From: Planctomyces sp.
GTDB taxonomy: Bacteria > Planctomycetota > Planctomycetia > Planctomycetales > Planctomycetaceae
DNA: 38,068 nucleotides
Assembly: GCA_027483145.1 (NCBI GenBank)
Contig: JAIXVG010000563.1
Location: 1-38,068, forward strand
Reading direction: 5' to 3'
The notes under the pieces were generated by a model. That model saw nothing but the letters and a program-made list of their open reading frames with translations, searched no databases and had not been told where the DNA came from. Both the position numbers and the translations under genes were made by a program. The first letter of the stretch is position 1; every line of letters starts with the position of its first letter. Shown in pieces: positions 7,769 through 16,848 of this stretch.

Positions 7769-8971
7769 CTAGCCCGCCAACCTGGGAGCCATCAGTTCAA
7801 CAACCATCTGCCCAATGTTAAGCGAGGCCGTCGCAGCCGGTGACGGAGCATTACAAATGTTGATCACCAGGTCTTTTTCCTGAATGAGGAAGTCGTCGAC
7901 CAACTGGCCGTTGGGCCACAAGGCCTGAGCGCGCACACCAGCAGGCGCAGCCACTAACTGATCTGCTCGGATCTCCGGCACCAACTTCTGCAGGGCAGAT
8001 ACGAAGGCCGTCTTACTCATTGATCGCCACATCTCACCGAGGCCTGCCTGCCAGTGCCGCAGTGCCAACGCCAGAAAGCCCCGGTACGTGACTGCTTCTG
8101 CCAGATCGTAGAGATTGACGTTCAGTTTCTGGTAACCCTCACGGGAGAATGCAAAAACGGCGTTCGGGCCACACTCGACACCTCCGTGTATCATGCGAGT
8201 GAAGTGGGCACCCAAAAACGGGAACTCGGCATCGGGGACGGGATAAATCAACCCATTACACAAATGCTGTGCCGAGGGTTTTAACTCGAAGTACTCGCCA
8301 CGAAATGGAACAATTTGAGCGGGTGGGCTTTGTCCCGACATCCATGTGACCCGATCGCTGTAGAGACCGGCACAATTCACGACAAGCTTCGCACTTACTT
8401 CGCCCCGCGTGGTCTCAATCACCATTTCCGAGCCATCGCGATACATTCCGTAAACACGGGCACTGGTCAAAATCTGGTCCCCACCTGCAACCAGCCGATC
8501 AACCATCCGGTCGCAAACTTCCCGATAGTCAACGATCCCTGCATCAGGAACCCAAATCGCTTTCACCCCCTGAGCGTGCGGCTCAATCTCTTTTAATCGC
8601 TCAGGGCCAACCAGCTCGCACCGAATCTGGTTCGCAAGGCCACGCTCATAAATCTTCTGCAATTGCGGAAGTTCGGACGGCTTTGTGGCGACGATGACCT
8701 TGCCACACAACTTGTAGTCGATTCCTTCCCGGTCGCAAAAGTCTTGAATCGCGAGCTTACCATCGCGGCAATTGCTGGCCCGCAGCGATCCCGGCTGATA
8801 GTAAATACCAGTATGCAGGACGCCCGAATTGTGACCCGTCTGATGGAGCGCAACGTGCGGCTCTTTCTCGATCACCGTCACCCGCTGTTCAGGAAACCGC
8901 TGCAGCAATCGGTAGGCAGTGGCCAACCCGACAATTCCTCCGCCGATAATGGCGACGTCGGTTGATTCCAT
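7769..8971 (-). CDS. lhgO: L-2-hydroxyglutarate oxidase
   Basis: This 400-residue FAD-dependent oxidoreductase of the DAO family oxidises L-2-hydroxyglutarate to 2-oxoglutarate. The dinucleotide-binding G-G-G-I-V-G-L-A-T-A lies at about residues 9-18. The family-typical T-G-H-N-S-G-V-L-H-T-G-I-Y-Y segment is near residue 45, and the sequence closes with the C-terminal N-I-C-N-A-P-S-P-A-A-T-A-S FAD motif. The start at 8971 is chosen because an AGGAGG lies at 8981-8986, nine bases upstream. An in-frame upstream ATG at 9043 would add 24 residues rich in Arg that do not fit the family. The GT9 gene follows three bases after the stop. The role is metabolite repair feeding electrons to the membrane quinone pool (known for E. 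coli LhgO). Confidence 0.93.
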   Translation of the reverse strand: MESTDVAIIGGGIVGLATAYRLLQRFPEQRVTVIEKEPHVALHQTGHNSGVLHTGIYYQPGSLRASNCRDGKLAIQDFCDREGIDYKLCGKVIVATKPSELPQLQKIYERGLANQIRCELVGPERLKEIEPHAQGVKAIWVPDAGIVDYREVCDRMVDRLVAGGDQILTSARVYGMYRDGSEMVIETTRGEVSAKLVVNCAGLYSDRVTWMSGQSPPAQIVPFRGEYFELKPSAQHLCNGLIYPVPDAEFPFLGAHFTRMIHGGVECGPNAVFAFSREGYQKLNVNLYDLAEAVTYRGFLALALRHWQAGLGEMWRSMSKTAFVSALQKLVPEIRADQLVAAPAGVRAQALWPNGQLVDDFLIQEKDLVINICNAPSPAATASLNIGQMVVELMAPRLAG

Positions 8972-9216
8972 GCCCCTGTTCCTCCTGAAGCCACGTCGTC
9001 GCTTTTGCAGGGGAAAAATTCTCCCCGCACAATCCAGTTCCATTTCTGCTGATAGTCGGCTGGAAGTTTAGCCAAGCCGGGACGGTTGGGCTATCCCAGT
9101 TGACCCGGATCAGTTTCTGCAGAGACCACGGTCGATGGCGCTTCACGAGTTCGAGAACCGCTGCTCGACAAGTTCTTTGCTCGGTGGCCCCATCGGTCGA
9201 GTTGATCAGCCAGTCC

Positions 9217-9696
9217 TTAGGAACGAGGACCTTCCCCGGAAGCGGAAGTCGTTTTCATCAAGTGAATCGCAATGCAAATCCAGCCGACCAAAAACCCAAC
9301 CCCGCCAATCGGCGTAATCGCACCCAGCCAACGCATGCCCGACAGTGTCAATGCGTAGAGGCTACCCGAAAAGAACACGATTCCGACGCAAAATGAAATC
9401 CCAGCAGCGGTCTTCCAGGCGCCCGGCCGCAGGCTGGCAAGCGCCAGGAGCGCTAGACCGTGAAACATCTGATATTCTGCCCCGGTCTTAAAGTCGGCGA
9501 GGTACTTGTAACCCGCAGCTAGTTCCTGACCACCAACCGTTCGAGTTTGACCCTCATACTGCTCGGCAAAAACTTGTTCCAGCGAATGAGCAGCGAAGGC
9601 ACCGCAAGCTACAGCCAGACCGGCGAAAATCGCCCCCATAGCGCTGAACCACGGAATCCTTGTGGACGAAACAGAACTGGTGGACGACACTGGCAT
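9217..9696 (-). CDS. DUF423 family membrane protein
   Basis: This 159-residue protein has four hydrophobic segments, typical of the DUF423 (YgdD) family. Visible family marks are the G-A-F-A-A-H-S-L segment in helix one, T-G-A-E-Y-Q-M-F-H-G-L-A-L-L, F-F-S-G-S-L-Y, and I-T-P-I-G-G-V-G-F-L-V-G-W. A Gln/Glu-rich insert of about 20 residues follows helix one, making it longer than the usual 120-130 residues. The family sits in the inner membrane and its function is unknown. The ATG at 9696 is favoured; a GTG at 9699 directly before it is the alternative. It lies 246 bp upstream of lhgO in the same direction, too far to assume an operon. Confidence 0.85.
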   Translation of the reverse strand: MPVSSTSSVSSTRIPWFSAMGAIFAGLAVACGAFAAHSLEQVFAEQYEGQTRTVGGQELAAGYKYLADFKTGAEYQMFHGLALLALASLRPGAWKTAAGISFCVGIVFFSGSLYALTLSGMRWLGAITPIGGVGFLVGWICIAIHLMKTTSASGEGPRS

Positions 9697-9816
9697 CACC
9701 GTAAAACACCTTTGTTTGTGACTAAAACTTCACGCAACTGGCTCGAACACCGGTACACTATTCCAATTGGCTAATCATAGCACGGCCACCCTTTACAGGC
9801 CCAATCGGAAATCGGC

Positions 9817-11016
9817 ATGTCTCAGATCGTTTCGCTGGTAGTTCTCGCACTACTGATTGTTTTGCTGGGAGGGATGTTTTACCAGGTTTTGCTTCCATTT
9901 CTGATGCCGCTACTTCTGGCCGGGATGGTTGCCATTGTGTGTCAGCCGCTCAATCGATACTTCCTCTCTCGAACGGGGAACCATAGCGTCTGGGCAGCGA
10001 TGCTGACGACTGTCTCTCTGGTGGCGGTGGTCGTTATTCCCGTTGGCATGGCGTTACTTACGACGGCCCTTGAGCTGACCGACTGGACCATAAATCACTA
10101 CCCATCAATTCGCCAGTCCCTCTCTCTGGCATCTAATTCCGACCAGCTTCGGGAGTATTGCGAGAAAATCCTGCCTAAAGAGTGGGTCACTCCAGCCCTG
10201 CTGCAGGCGGTCGATCAGGCGATTGATTCTTTGGGCCAGGCCAGTACCTACGCCGCTCGGACTCTTGGCCGATCCTCACTAGGAATCGCAGCTGCGATGA
10301 CCAGCTTTACAATCAGCGCTGGGATGTTCCTGCTAGCCCTGTTTTTCTTTTTGCAAGATGGTCCCAAGATGCTGCAGGCCGTACAGCAGATGATTCCGCT
10401 CCCCGACAGCCACCAGGAAGCCCTCTTCAATCGATTCGCGGTTGTGACGGGTGCTGTTTTCAATGGCACCATTCTGTCTGCTCTTGTTCAGGGATTGATG
10501 ACCTCATCTGTTTGCTGGTTCTTAGGATTTGGCCACTTCTTTACCTTTACTATCCTTGCCACTATCTCAGCCATGATTCCCCTCGCAGGAACCTGGATTG
10601 TCTGGGTTCCGTGTGCGATTATTCTCTTCTTCTCGGGGCACGTCACCTGGGCCATCTTGCTGGTTCTATGGGGGATAATCGCCATTGGTCTGGCTGACAA
10701 CGTGATTCGCACCTACCTGTTAAATGGCGACGCAAAGCTCCACCCTCTGTTGGCCTTCGTGAGCGTACTGGGTGCATTACAAGCCTTTGGCATCCTTGGA
10801 ATTTTTGTTGGCCCTATCGTCGCATCGTGCTTTGCCGCACTCATCGACTTGTTCAATGCCGAACTCTCTAGCTGGATTCGCAGCTCCCACCCCATCCCTC
10901 GGCTCGATCAATTGTCTGTCAACCAGTTAACGGGCCAGCGGTCGCCTGCTGCTCGGTATTCTTCCGTTTTTGCATTGGCCCGACGTTCACAGCGTCAACA
11001 ACGTCGTCGCCGCTAG
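9817..11016 (+). CDS. AI-2E family transporter
   Basis: This 399-residue protein has about eight membrane segments in the pattern of the AI-2E transporter family. Two or three hairpin helices occur at residues 5-85. A long amphipathic region (90-165) follows, then helices, with conserved L-F-F-F-L-Q-D-G near residue 178, the G-T-I-L-S-A-L-V-Q-G block, and the Y-L-L-N-G-D-A-K-L-H-P-L motif near residue 305 followed by G-I-F-V-G-P. Family members include TqsA and sodium/proton antiporters, so the substrate is not fixed by this call. The C-terminal tail (about 30 residues) is unusually rich in Arg and Gln. The ATG start is at 9817. The next gene follows after 172 bp with a short tandem repeat between. 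Confidence 0.88.
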   Translation: MSQIVSLVVLALLIVLLGGMFYQVLLPFLMPLLLAGMVAIVCQPLNRYFLSRTGNHSVWAAMLTTVSLVAVVVIPVGMALLTTALELTDWTINHYPSIRQSLSLASNSDQLREYCEKILPKEWVTPALLQAVDQAIDSLGQASTYAARTLGRSSLGIAAAMTSFTISAGMFLLALFFFLQDGPKMLQAVQQMIPLPDSHQEALFNRFAVVTGAVFNGTILSALVQGLMTSSVCWFLGFGHFFTFTILATISAMIPLAGTWIVWVPCAIILFFSGHVTWAILLVLWGIIAIGLADNVIRTYLLNGDAKLHPLLAFVSVLGALQAFGILGIFVGPIVASCFAALIDLFNAELSSWIRSSHPIPRLDQLSVNQLTGQRSPAARYSSVFALARRSQRQQRRRR

Positions 11017-11067
11017 CGTCGTATCTCGCAAGGGTAAGGTCTAATCATGGTTTGCCACTGGCTTCGA

Positions 11068-11101
11068 CAGTGCCTTCACATGAGCAGTGTCTTCATATGA
11101 T
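11068..11101. repeat. Tandem 17-base duplication
   Basis: Two adjacent 17-base units, CAGTGCCTTCACATGAG and CAGTGTCTTCATATGAT, match at 14 of 17 positions. They lie about 90 bases upstream of the RNase HII-like gene. They could be a paired protein-binding site or a chance slippage product. Confidence 0.4.
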
Positions 11102-11188
11102 CAAGCGAATCTCAACAGCACAGGTTAGTCGCCGCAAGATCATGTCTCTCACTTGCGAATCACTACACTACCCAAAGCCATTCTCGTG

Positions 11189-12133
11189 ATGCAGTACAAC
11201 TATCTGGGAATGGACGAAGCGGGGCTAGGCCCAAACCTGGGTCCGCTGGTTCACGCGATCGTCGGGCTATCTCTCCCTTCTCCGGCTGCGATCGACCAAC
11301 TTTGGAACTCTCTAAAGCCCGTCATCTCGGCCGCCCCTCCTGCGTCGCTGCATCAGTTGCATGTGGCCGACTCCAAGGTGGTTTACACTGCTGGCGGTTC
11401 TCGCGAACCTCTCGAACGAGCAGTCGCCGTGGTGCTGAGGCATTTGGGTTATCAGCCTCGAACCGTAGCTGAACTCCTTACAGCGGTTCGCGCTACGTCG
11501 GCTCCTGCGTCGGAGCCTTGGTTCACAGATATCGAATTTCCGCTAGCCGGTTGGTGGTCCGATCAACTGACTGTCGACCTCGCGGCTGACCTTGGCCAGC
11601 AACTGGCTAGCAACAAAATCGAAGTCTTTCTAGTAGCCGCCCGAATAACCTGGACCTCCGACTTTAACGCATTCCTGGAAAGCTCCGGCAACAAGGCCGA
11701 AGTAACATCGTCGCAAGCCATGTCGCTATTGAAGACCAGTTGGCCCGATGCCGAAGCCCTGCCCACTTTGTTGGTCGCCGACAAGCATGGTGGCCGCAAT
11801 CGTTACGATGGGCTTCTCTCGCTCGCCTATCCCGGCCTGTTCGTAACGCGAGAGCAAGAGACCGCTCTCCTCAGTCGTTATCACCTGGGCAACATGGAAG
11901 CCCGGTTTCAACCACGGGCCGAGTCCCATTTCCCCGTCGCACTCTCGTCAATGATTTGCAAAACCTTGCGAGAGCTATTGATGGAAGCCTGGAACAGTTG
12001 GTGGGGGAGTCGTATTCCCGGTATCAAACCGACCAAAGGCTATCCCGTCGATGCCAAACGCTTCGCCGCCGACTCGGCCAACTTTCGAGCAGCAAATTAC
12101 ATCGCCGATAAACACTTTTGGCGTGCTAAATAG
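11189..12133 (+). CDS. Divergent RNase HII-like nuclease
   Basis: This 314-residue protein aligns by eye with the type 2 RNase H fold. It starts with a strand and D9-E10-A-G-L-G-P, followed by G-P-L-V as in RNase HII. It continues with a D61-S-K motif and a strand ending in A-D198-K-H-G-G-R. Then comes R-A-E245-S-H-F-P-V-A-L-S-S-M, which aligns with the family K-A-D-x-x-x-P-V-x-x-A-S segment. Three of four catalytic carboxylates are present as D9, E10 and D198; the fourth is E245 in place of Asp. The 2'-OH-sensing G-R/K-G motif reads G12-L13-G14. It is longer than RNase HII (about 200-230 residues) because of an insert at about residues 90-190. The ATG at 11189 is favoured over a TTG at 11153. 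Whether it cuts RNA-DNA hybrids is unknown. Confidence 0.65.
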   Translation: MQYNYLGMDEAGLGPNLGPLVHAIVGLSLPSPAAIDQLWNSLKPVISAAPPASLHQLHVADSKVVYTAGGSREPLERAVAVVLRHLGYQPRTVAELLTAVRATSAPASEPWFTDIEFPLAGWWSDQLTVDLAADLGQQLASNKIEVFLVAARITWTSDFNAFLESSGNKAEVTSSQAMSLLKTSWPDAEALPTLLVADKHGGRNRYDGLLSLAYPGLFVTREQETALLSRYHLGNMEARFQPRAESHFPVALSSMICKTLRELLMEAWNSWWGSRIPGIKPTKGYPVDAKRFAADSANFRAANYIADKHFWRAK

Positions 12134-12193
12134 GCTGCAGAAGGCGGCGGCTCAACCGTTCACTCGTTGGCCATGGCCTTGCCGCACCAAGTC

Positions 12194-13357
12194 CTAACCC
12201 GGTAATTCCAGTATCCCCGGAACAAGCACTTCGGCCCCTTTCACAGCAATACTAAGCTGGGGCCAATCGGTGGCCGGCGTCAGCAACTCGGGGCCCTTGG
12301 AAGTAACAAGAACTGTCTCCCCCCCAAGTGCCGTGCCAACCGAAGGATGCCAGAAGACAGGTACCCCAGTACTCAAGCGATATTGGCTTGTCGGTGCCAG
12401 CGAGATCTCTTCGAACGCATATTCTGCGATACAAGCTTGATCGGCGGCTCGCCATTCATCTTCGGCTCCCGCCTTCTCATAGATCCGCCGCACGCGATTC
12501 CAGACTTCGTACAGCTCCCACTCTTCTTGAGAGAAGAACATCCCCGTCGCCAGAATCAGCGACATCTTTTCGAAGTCTGCTTTGAATGCTTCAGGAACCG
12601 GCCCCAACGAAACTGTCCTCGCTGCAGCCACGTGACGTCCCCGAATTCGGGCAACTGCTAAGAGCGTGCAGGTCTTGAACATGGCTGAGTCATCATGCCC
12701 CCAATGCCTGAACCGCTGCCCCCGCCCATCCATCAGCACCTGCAGCCGAACGGGTTGGCCCCCATACTTCAAAATGCGGTGAGCCAATTCCCCTGCCACT
12801 TCGTTCTCGTGACGCCCAGCCACCAGCCCGCGCGCCGTCGCCTCAACCGCATGGGCCACTACCCGCCCCGCATGTCGCACCTGTTCAACGTCGAAGTCGA
12901 CATATGGCAATCGCAGCCCGGTCAATCGCAGTGAAACATCTGTTGTTCCGGCTGCACCGGTATCACTGGCGACACGTCGGCCGCGGCATAAGTCGCCCAG
13001 CAGCACATCACGTGGCTCGTACCAGGGACGCTCTTTGAGTTGGAACCCAAAACCAGCCAAATCAGTTTCAAACAACTGAGCAGTCGCCACATTACTGCAC
13101 ACGACCACACGCGAATCGGGTGTTACAAAAATCGCCGCGCTCGTAGCTGGTCCAAGCCCACGCTGACAATCCGACCCGGCAGTCAGCCAGCTCAGGTTTT
13201 CGGGCTTTTGCAGCAGAATCGCCCCGTAGTTCTCACTCTGCAAAAAGTTAGAAATCTGCCGATGCCGTACCGAAATCTCAGCCACTCGCTGCAAGTCGAC
13301 AGCGGCAAACTCGGATGACGAGACAGGATTTGATCGGTCAATTTCCATAGTTGACAT
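12194..13357 (-). CDS. M24-fold (creatinase/prolidase-like) protein without metal ligands
   Basis: This 387-residue protein has the two-part layout of the M24 family. An N-terminal creatinase-like domain contains N-L-S-W-L-T-A-G and a strand-helix pattern (residues 25-160). A C-terminal pita-bread-like region starts with R-x-A-G-R-V-V-A-H-A-V-E and a G-R-H-E-N-E-V-A-G-E helix (about 175-205) and ends with V-L-V-T-S-K-G-P-E-L-L-T-P. The five metal ligands of active aminopeptidases are not visible. No D-x-G...D-x-x-R-T, H-G-x-G-H or final E-D motif occurs where expected. It may bind but not cut peptides, or use metal-free chemistry like creatinase. The start at 13357 has an AAGGA six bases upstream; a GTG at 13408 would add 17 residues. 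Confidence 0.65.
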   Translation of the reverse strand: MSTMEIDRSNPVSSSEFAAVDLQRVAEISVRHRQISNFLQSENYGAILLQKPENLSWLTAGSDCQRGLGPATSAAIFVTPDSRVVVCSNVATAQLFETDLAGFGFQLKERPWYEPRDVLLGDLCRGRRVASDTGAAGTTDVSLRLTGLRLPYVDFDVEQVRHAGRVVAHAVEATARGLVAGRHENEVAGELAHRILKYGGQPVRLQVLMDGRGQRFRHWGHDDSAMFKTCTLLAVARIRGRHVAAARTVSLGPVPEAFKADFEKMSLILATGMFFSQEEWELYEVWNRVRRIYEKAGAEDEWRAADQACIAEYAFEEISLAPTSQYRLSTGVPVFWHPSVGTALGGETVLVTSKGPELLTPATDWPQLSIAVKGAEVLVPGILELPG

Positions 13358-14013
13358 GGCGATTCCTTGCCCAGGCAGGCAACGTTTGTTTGCTCGACTC
13401 GTCGACACAGTATGCGTACGGGGAAATGCAAAAGCTAACGTGACACCTTAGACCGGGCCTGACCGATCCAGCGATGATCTCGCCTGAATCTTTGATCGTT
13501 GGCATCTTGGGCGCAGATTGTTGAATCGATCGCGGCCAAGCTCACCTGTTTGTGCGTCATGTCTGTTTGAACATCATGACCGTACAGACGCGAGCTTTCC
13601 ACAGAGAACCAGTAGCAGCCGGGGAACCCAAAGACGCCAAACCATCCAGAACGCGACGCAAGAAAATAGGCCGAAGAGACGGTCGGGGCAATCACCAGAA
13701 GATGAGATAAGAAGCTACCGCGATCCACTCCAGCCTCTAAGTGTACCACAAAAAAAGGCGCGCGGCACACCTCGAATTTTTCACCCGGCCAAGCTTCTTA
13801 TGCGCGCCTGTCCACTGCCACTAAACGATTGGCGAGCAATGGTGCGAACCCGGAGGTTCCTCGTCCCCTTAAGCGAATGACAGCTAGCAGCCGCCAATTC
13901 AAACCTCATACGCAGGAACATTTCACCCAGCGAATCAAGGTCCCGACTTCGCCACATGTCGGTTTTGCAGCCACTCCCTGAAATCCATGCTCTCATACGT
14001 AACCAGCAGCTGA
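13358..14013. other. Region without a confident gene
   Basis: These 656 bases lie between two leftward genes. Two minus-strand ORFs (13435-13770, 111 codons; 13781-14017, 78 codons) and one plus-strand ORF (13518-13880) overlap it. None shows a recognisable domain or a good ribosome site. The region could hold decayed coding sequence. A promoter for the M24-like gene should lie near 13360-13430, but none is clear. Confidence 0.4.
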
Positions 14014-16848
14014 TCAATTCCCAGCCCTCAGCCGCAGCGACTTCCAGACCGCGACCTCATAGTTCCAGTCGTTCGAACCGTTCTCAACTACAAGCACGAC
14101 GTTCTGCCCGGCAAAACGACTCAAGTCAACTCGGTGAGTCTCCCAGACCGCGGTTTGCGGGTCGGCTGGTGCCTGAGTCGGAATCAAGACCTCCAAAAAA
14201 CTCTCGCCATTCGCCAAAACCTTCAGGGGCCAGTTATGGCCGGGAAGATGCGAACAAACAATCTCCAGTTCAGTTCGCTGGCCAACCTGCAGTTTAACGC
14301 AATGGACTAACCGCACAGGCTGATTTTGCTCATTCGGGTTGGTCTGCAAAACCCGCTCTTCGCCAAAATGCTCTTTGCCGACCACAACACCAAACCAGGT
14401 CGCGCTCGGCGCAAACGGCTCAATAATCGGAGCCGAATACTGCCCCGCTAGCGAGTACTCACGCTCGTGCACCAGTCGACCAGCCTCCAGCGGTTCTCGC
14501 GGCTTTTGTTGTTCCCGCAGCCAGTGAAACATCTGCGGATGCCGCGCCAGTATCAATCGCGATATCTTGCTTCCCCCTTCATCCCCAGCAGAGAAACGAA
14601 TCGCCGAAATCTCGAACGGCCCAAAATCATCAAACAAGTTTCGTTCAACTCGATGCTTGTCAGTCCCAATGTTTTGACCAAGGACAATCGAAGATGACGT
14701 ATGCCGCCCTTCGATGTAAGAATACGAATTGCGCCAGCCTCGCTCCTCGCGCGGTCCTGCTTGATTCCGATTGCCCTGCCGATAGCGTTTTGTCATTGCC
14801 TGCGAGTCCTTGGTTAAGTCAGCTACGAACTGGCCATGATCGGCAAACTCCAGTTTCATCCAGCTTCCCGCTTCCCCCTGCCACTCATAGTCAACGTAAG
14901 CGTACTGGCCCAGCATCGGTTCCTGACGAATCGCAACCTGCCTCGGTAGCTTTGTTATCCCATCACCCCCCTCCTCCAGCGGAATGACCAATAGCCCCGG
15001 CCGATCAACACTTAACGTCACTCCCCGAAAGTCGAGACTAGCCGTCTCCTTTGTTGGTATGAAGCTCAATTCAACGGTCAGGTTTTCGCCAAGCTCTTCG
15101 GGAATAAACGCCATCAGCGGATCGGGATAGTACGACCCCTCACGCATGCTCACTTCGGCATACAAAAGTGGCCAGCGATTGACCGTCACGCAGGCATGCA
15201 TCGGCTCTTTCAAGTCAGGACCGCATCGAAACGCATTCACCGAAATCCACTTCTCCCCGGGCGCACGACGGATCGTTCGAGTCATCGTCAAGAAGCGATC
15301 CGTTGTACCCAATAGCACCCGACGGCGCTCATCGTTCCAGCGAGTTCTGTCAACAATCGCCTGAGTCGTCATCTTGGCCGCGTCACTCGGAGCGATCTTC
15401 CAGCCTTGTAGCTGCGGCAAAGCAGTTGTTAATGCTCCATTCGCTTTCGCATGCAGCTTCTCGGCCGAAAGCTGAACCTCTGGAGCCAACCAGCAGAACG
15501 TATCTCGAATGTCATACGGGTCTGCATCGACGGGTCGATCGGCGTGCCCCATCTCTGTCTGCAGACTGATTTGTGATTGCCCCTCCGGAAGGTCGAACCA
15601 ACTCGATTGAGTACTAGTCTTGCTCGCACATAGTCCATTCACCTGAAAAAGCTCTGTTTCGCCTCCCGAGCCTACTTCGCCCAACGTCTCTTTTGATGAC
15701 TGGCTCGCAACAACACGGGCATGGCCAAACCCTCCCGGCCCGTGATTTGTCACAAGGCCAACTCCCGTTCGCATTCGCTCGGCCCAGGCTGGAATGGCAA
15801 ACGTGATTTCCGTTGTCCCCATTACTCCAATCCCGAACAGATAGAGCTTATCCCCAACTTCTATTGGTAGTCCTTCAACCGACTGATTGCTGCGCGGAGG
15901 CCAGCCCGCTGCCAGGACCGGCCGACTTTCAACACGGCTCGCATCGCTTAGGTTCAGTCGCATCACATCTGGTTTGGGAAACTCCCAGCACAGAATTTCG
16001 CTAACGCGAGTGAATAACGGATCGACCGACCAAATGGGATGAAGCCAATGCCAGCACTCCTCCAACTTGTTGGCATCACCAAAATGCCGCGCAACAAATG
16101 TATCGGCCGTCGAAGTAAACCTTGCCCCCTTGCTCGAAGTCAGCCTGACAAGACGCCCAGTATGACTTGGAGCCAACCGGGCCAGCCGTTGAACATAACC
16201 TTCCCACGGGTCCTTTTCGGGAAATGAAATTTCTGCAATCTCGGTCCATGGAAACTCTTTGACTCCGCCTGTTTGAAGAAGGGTCAGCGTTCCATCACCC
16301 CAGCGGGCCGCCCGAAAACTAATGATTGCCCCAGTTCGCAAGACCGCGGTTCCGGGAGGTGTCGCCCGATCCCCGCGCGAGTCCCAGACCACACGCCTCA
16401 CATCATCAGCAAAAACCCGAACCGAATTCGGAAATCGACCATCCGGATGGACGCAGTTGACTGCAGGCGAAATGATCAAACAAGGGGCAGTCGCTTCAGA
16501 CGCCTGGTCCGCCTCGGCTGAGTAGCCAATCACTTCCCCTGGCAGACAATCATCCCCTGCAAATTCAACTAATGCCGGCAAATTGCTGACCGGCTTAACA
16601 GTCGTATTGACGACCCATTCCACATGTCGATCAGCCTGCAATAACCCACGTCCATTGAGTGTCGGCTGCGAGCCAACGTCGTGCCAGTTCCGCAGCTCGG
16701 TCCCAGAAATTCGCTCTCCATCGCTGAACTCGGCCACAAATTGATCAGCCCTCGCAGCCGACAAACCGGCAATGCCACAAGCTGCAACCAGCATGAGCGC
16801 TAACCCAACTGGCTGAACTTTCGACAACGCCATTAGCGATCTGTTCAT
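14014..16848 (-). CDS. Large exported protein with NPCBM-like segment
   Basis: This 944-residue protein has a signal peptide (hydrophobic residues 15-32, probable A-R-A cleavage near residue 34). The start at 16848 is chosen because a GAGG lies nine bases upstream and the signal follows directly; a TTG at 16914 would add 22 residues. The first part (about 35-215) is beta-rich, resembling planctomycete domains that read out D-G-x-x-x-x-G at strand turns. A segment at about residues 310-440 (from S-x-S-x-E-G-L-P through G-I-G-V-M-G-T-T-E-I-T-F to G-V-G) resembles the NPCBM/NEW2 carbohydrate-binding fold. The last 150 residues look like another beta-sandwich with an H-R-V-D-L-S-R-F-A-G-Q segment. 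No catalytic motif was recognised. It probably binds polysaccharide outside the cell (inference). Confidence 0.7.
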   Translation of the reverse strand: MNRSLMALSKVQPVGLALMLVAACGIAGLSAARADQFVAEFSDGERISGTELRNWHDVGSQPTLNGRGLLQADRHVEWVVNTTVKPVSNLPALVEFAGDDCLPGEVIGYSAEADQASEATAPCLIISPAVNCVHPDGRFPNSVRVFADDVRRVVWDSRGDRATPPGTAVLRTGAIISFRAARWGDGTLTLLQTGGVKEFPWTEIAEISFPEKDPWEGYVQRLARLAPSHTGRLVRLTSSKGARFTSTADTFVARHFGDANKLEECWHWLHPIWSVDPLFTRVSEILCWEFPKPDVMRLNLSDASRVESRPVLAAGWPPRSNQSVEGLPIEVGDKLYLFGIGVMGTTEITFAIPAWAERMRTGVGLVTNHGPGGFGHARVVASQSSKETLGEVGSGGETELFQVNGLCASKTSTQSSWFDLPEGQSQISLQTEMGHADRPVDADPYDIRDTFCWLAPEVQLSAEKLHAKANGALTTALPQLQGWKIAPSDAAKMTTQAIVDRTRWNDERRRVLLGTTDRFLTMTRTIRRAPGEKWISVNAFRCGPDLKEPMHACVTVNRWPLLYAEVSMREGSYYPDPLMAFIPEELGENLTVELSFIPTKETASLDFRGVTLSVDRPGLLVIPLEEGGDGITKLPRQVAIRQEPMLGQYAYVDYEWQGEAGSWMKLEFADHGQFVADLTKDSQAMTKRYRQGNRNQAGPREERGWRNSYSYIEGRHTSSSIVLGQNIGTDKHRVERNLFDDFGPFEISAIRFSAGDEGGSKISRLILARHPQMFHWLREQQKPREPLEAGRLVHEREYSLAGQYSAPIIEPFAPSATWFGVVVGKEHFGEERVLQTNPNEQNQPVRLVHCVKLQVGQRTELEIVCSHLPGHNWPLKVLANGESFLEVLIPTQAPADPQTAVWETHRVDLSRFAGQNVVLVVENGSNDWNYEVAVWKSLRLRAGN

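Noticed and set aside
13835-13875. tRNA-like stretch (GGTGCGAACCCGGAGGTTCC)
   Set aside because: Has a T-arm-like look but no matching acceptor, D or anticodon arms on either side.
13435-14017. Two minus-strand ORFs (111 and 78 codons) behind the M24-like gene
   Set aside because: Neither shows a recognisable family or credible start; a transposase or gene remnant could not be supported.
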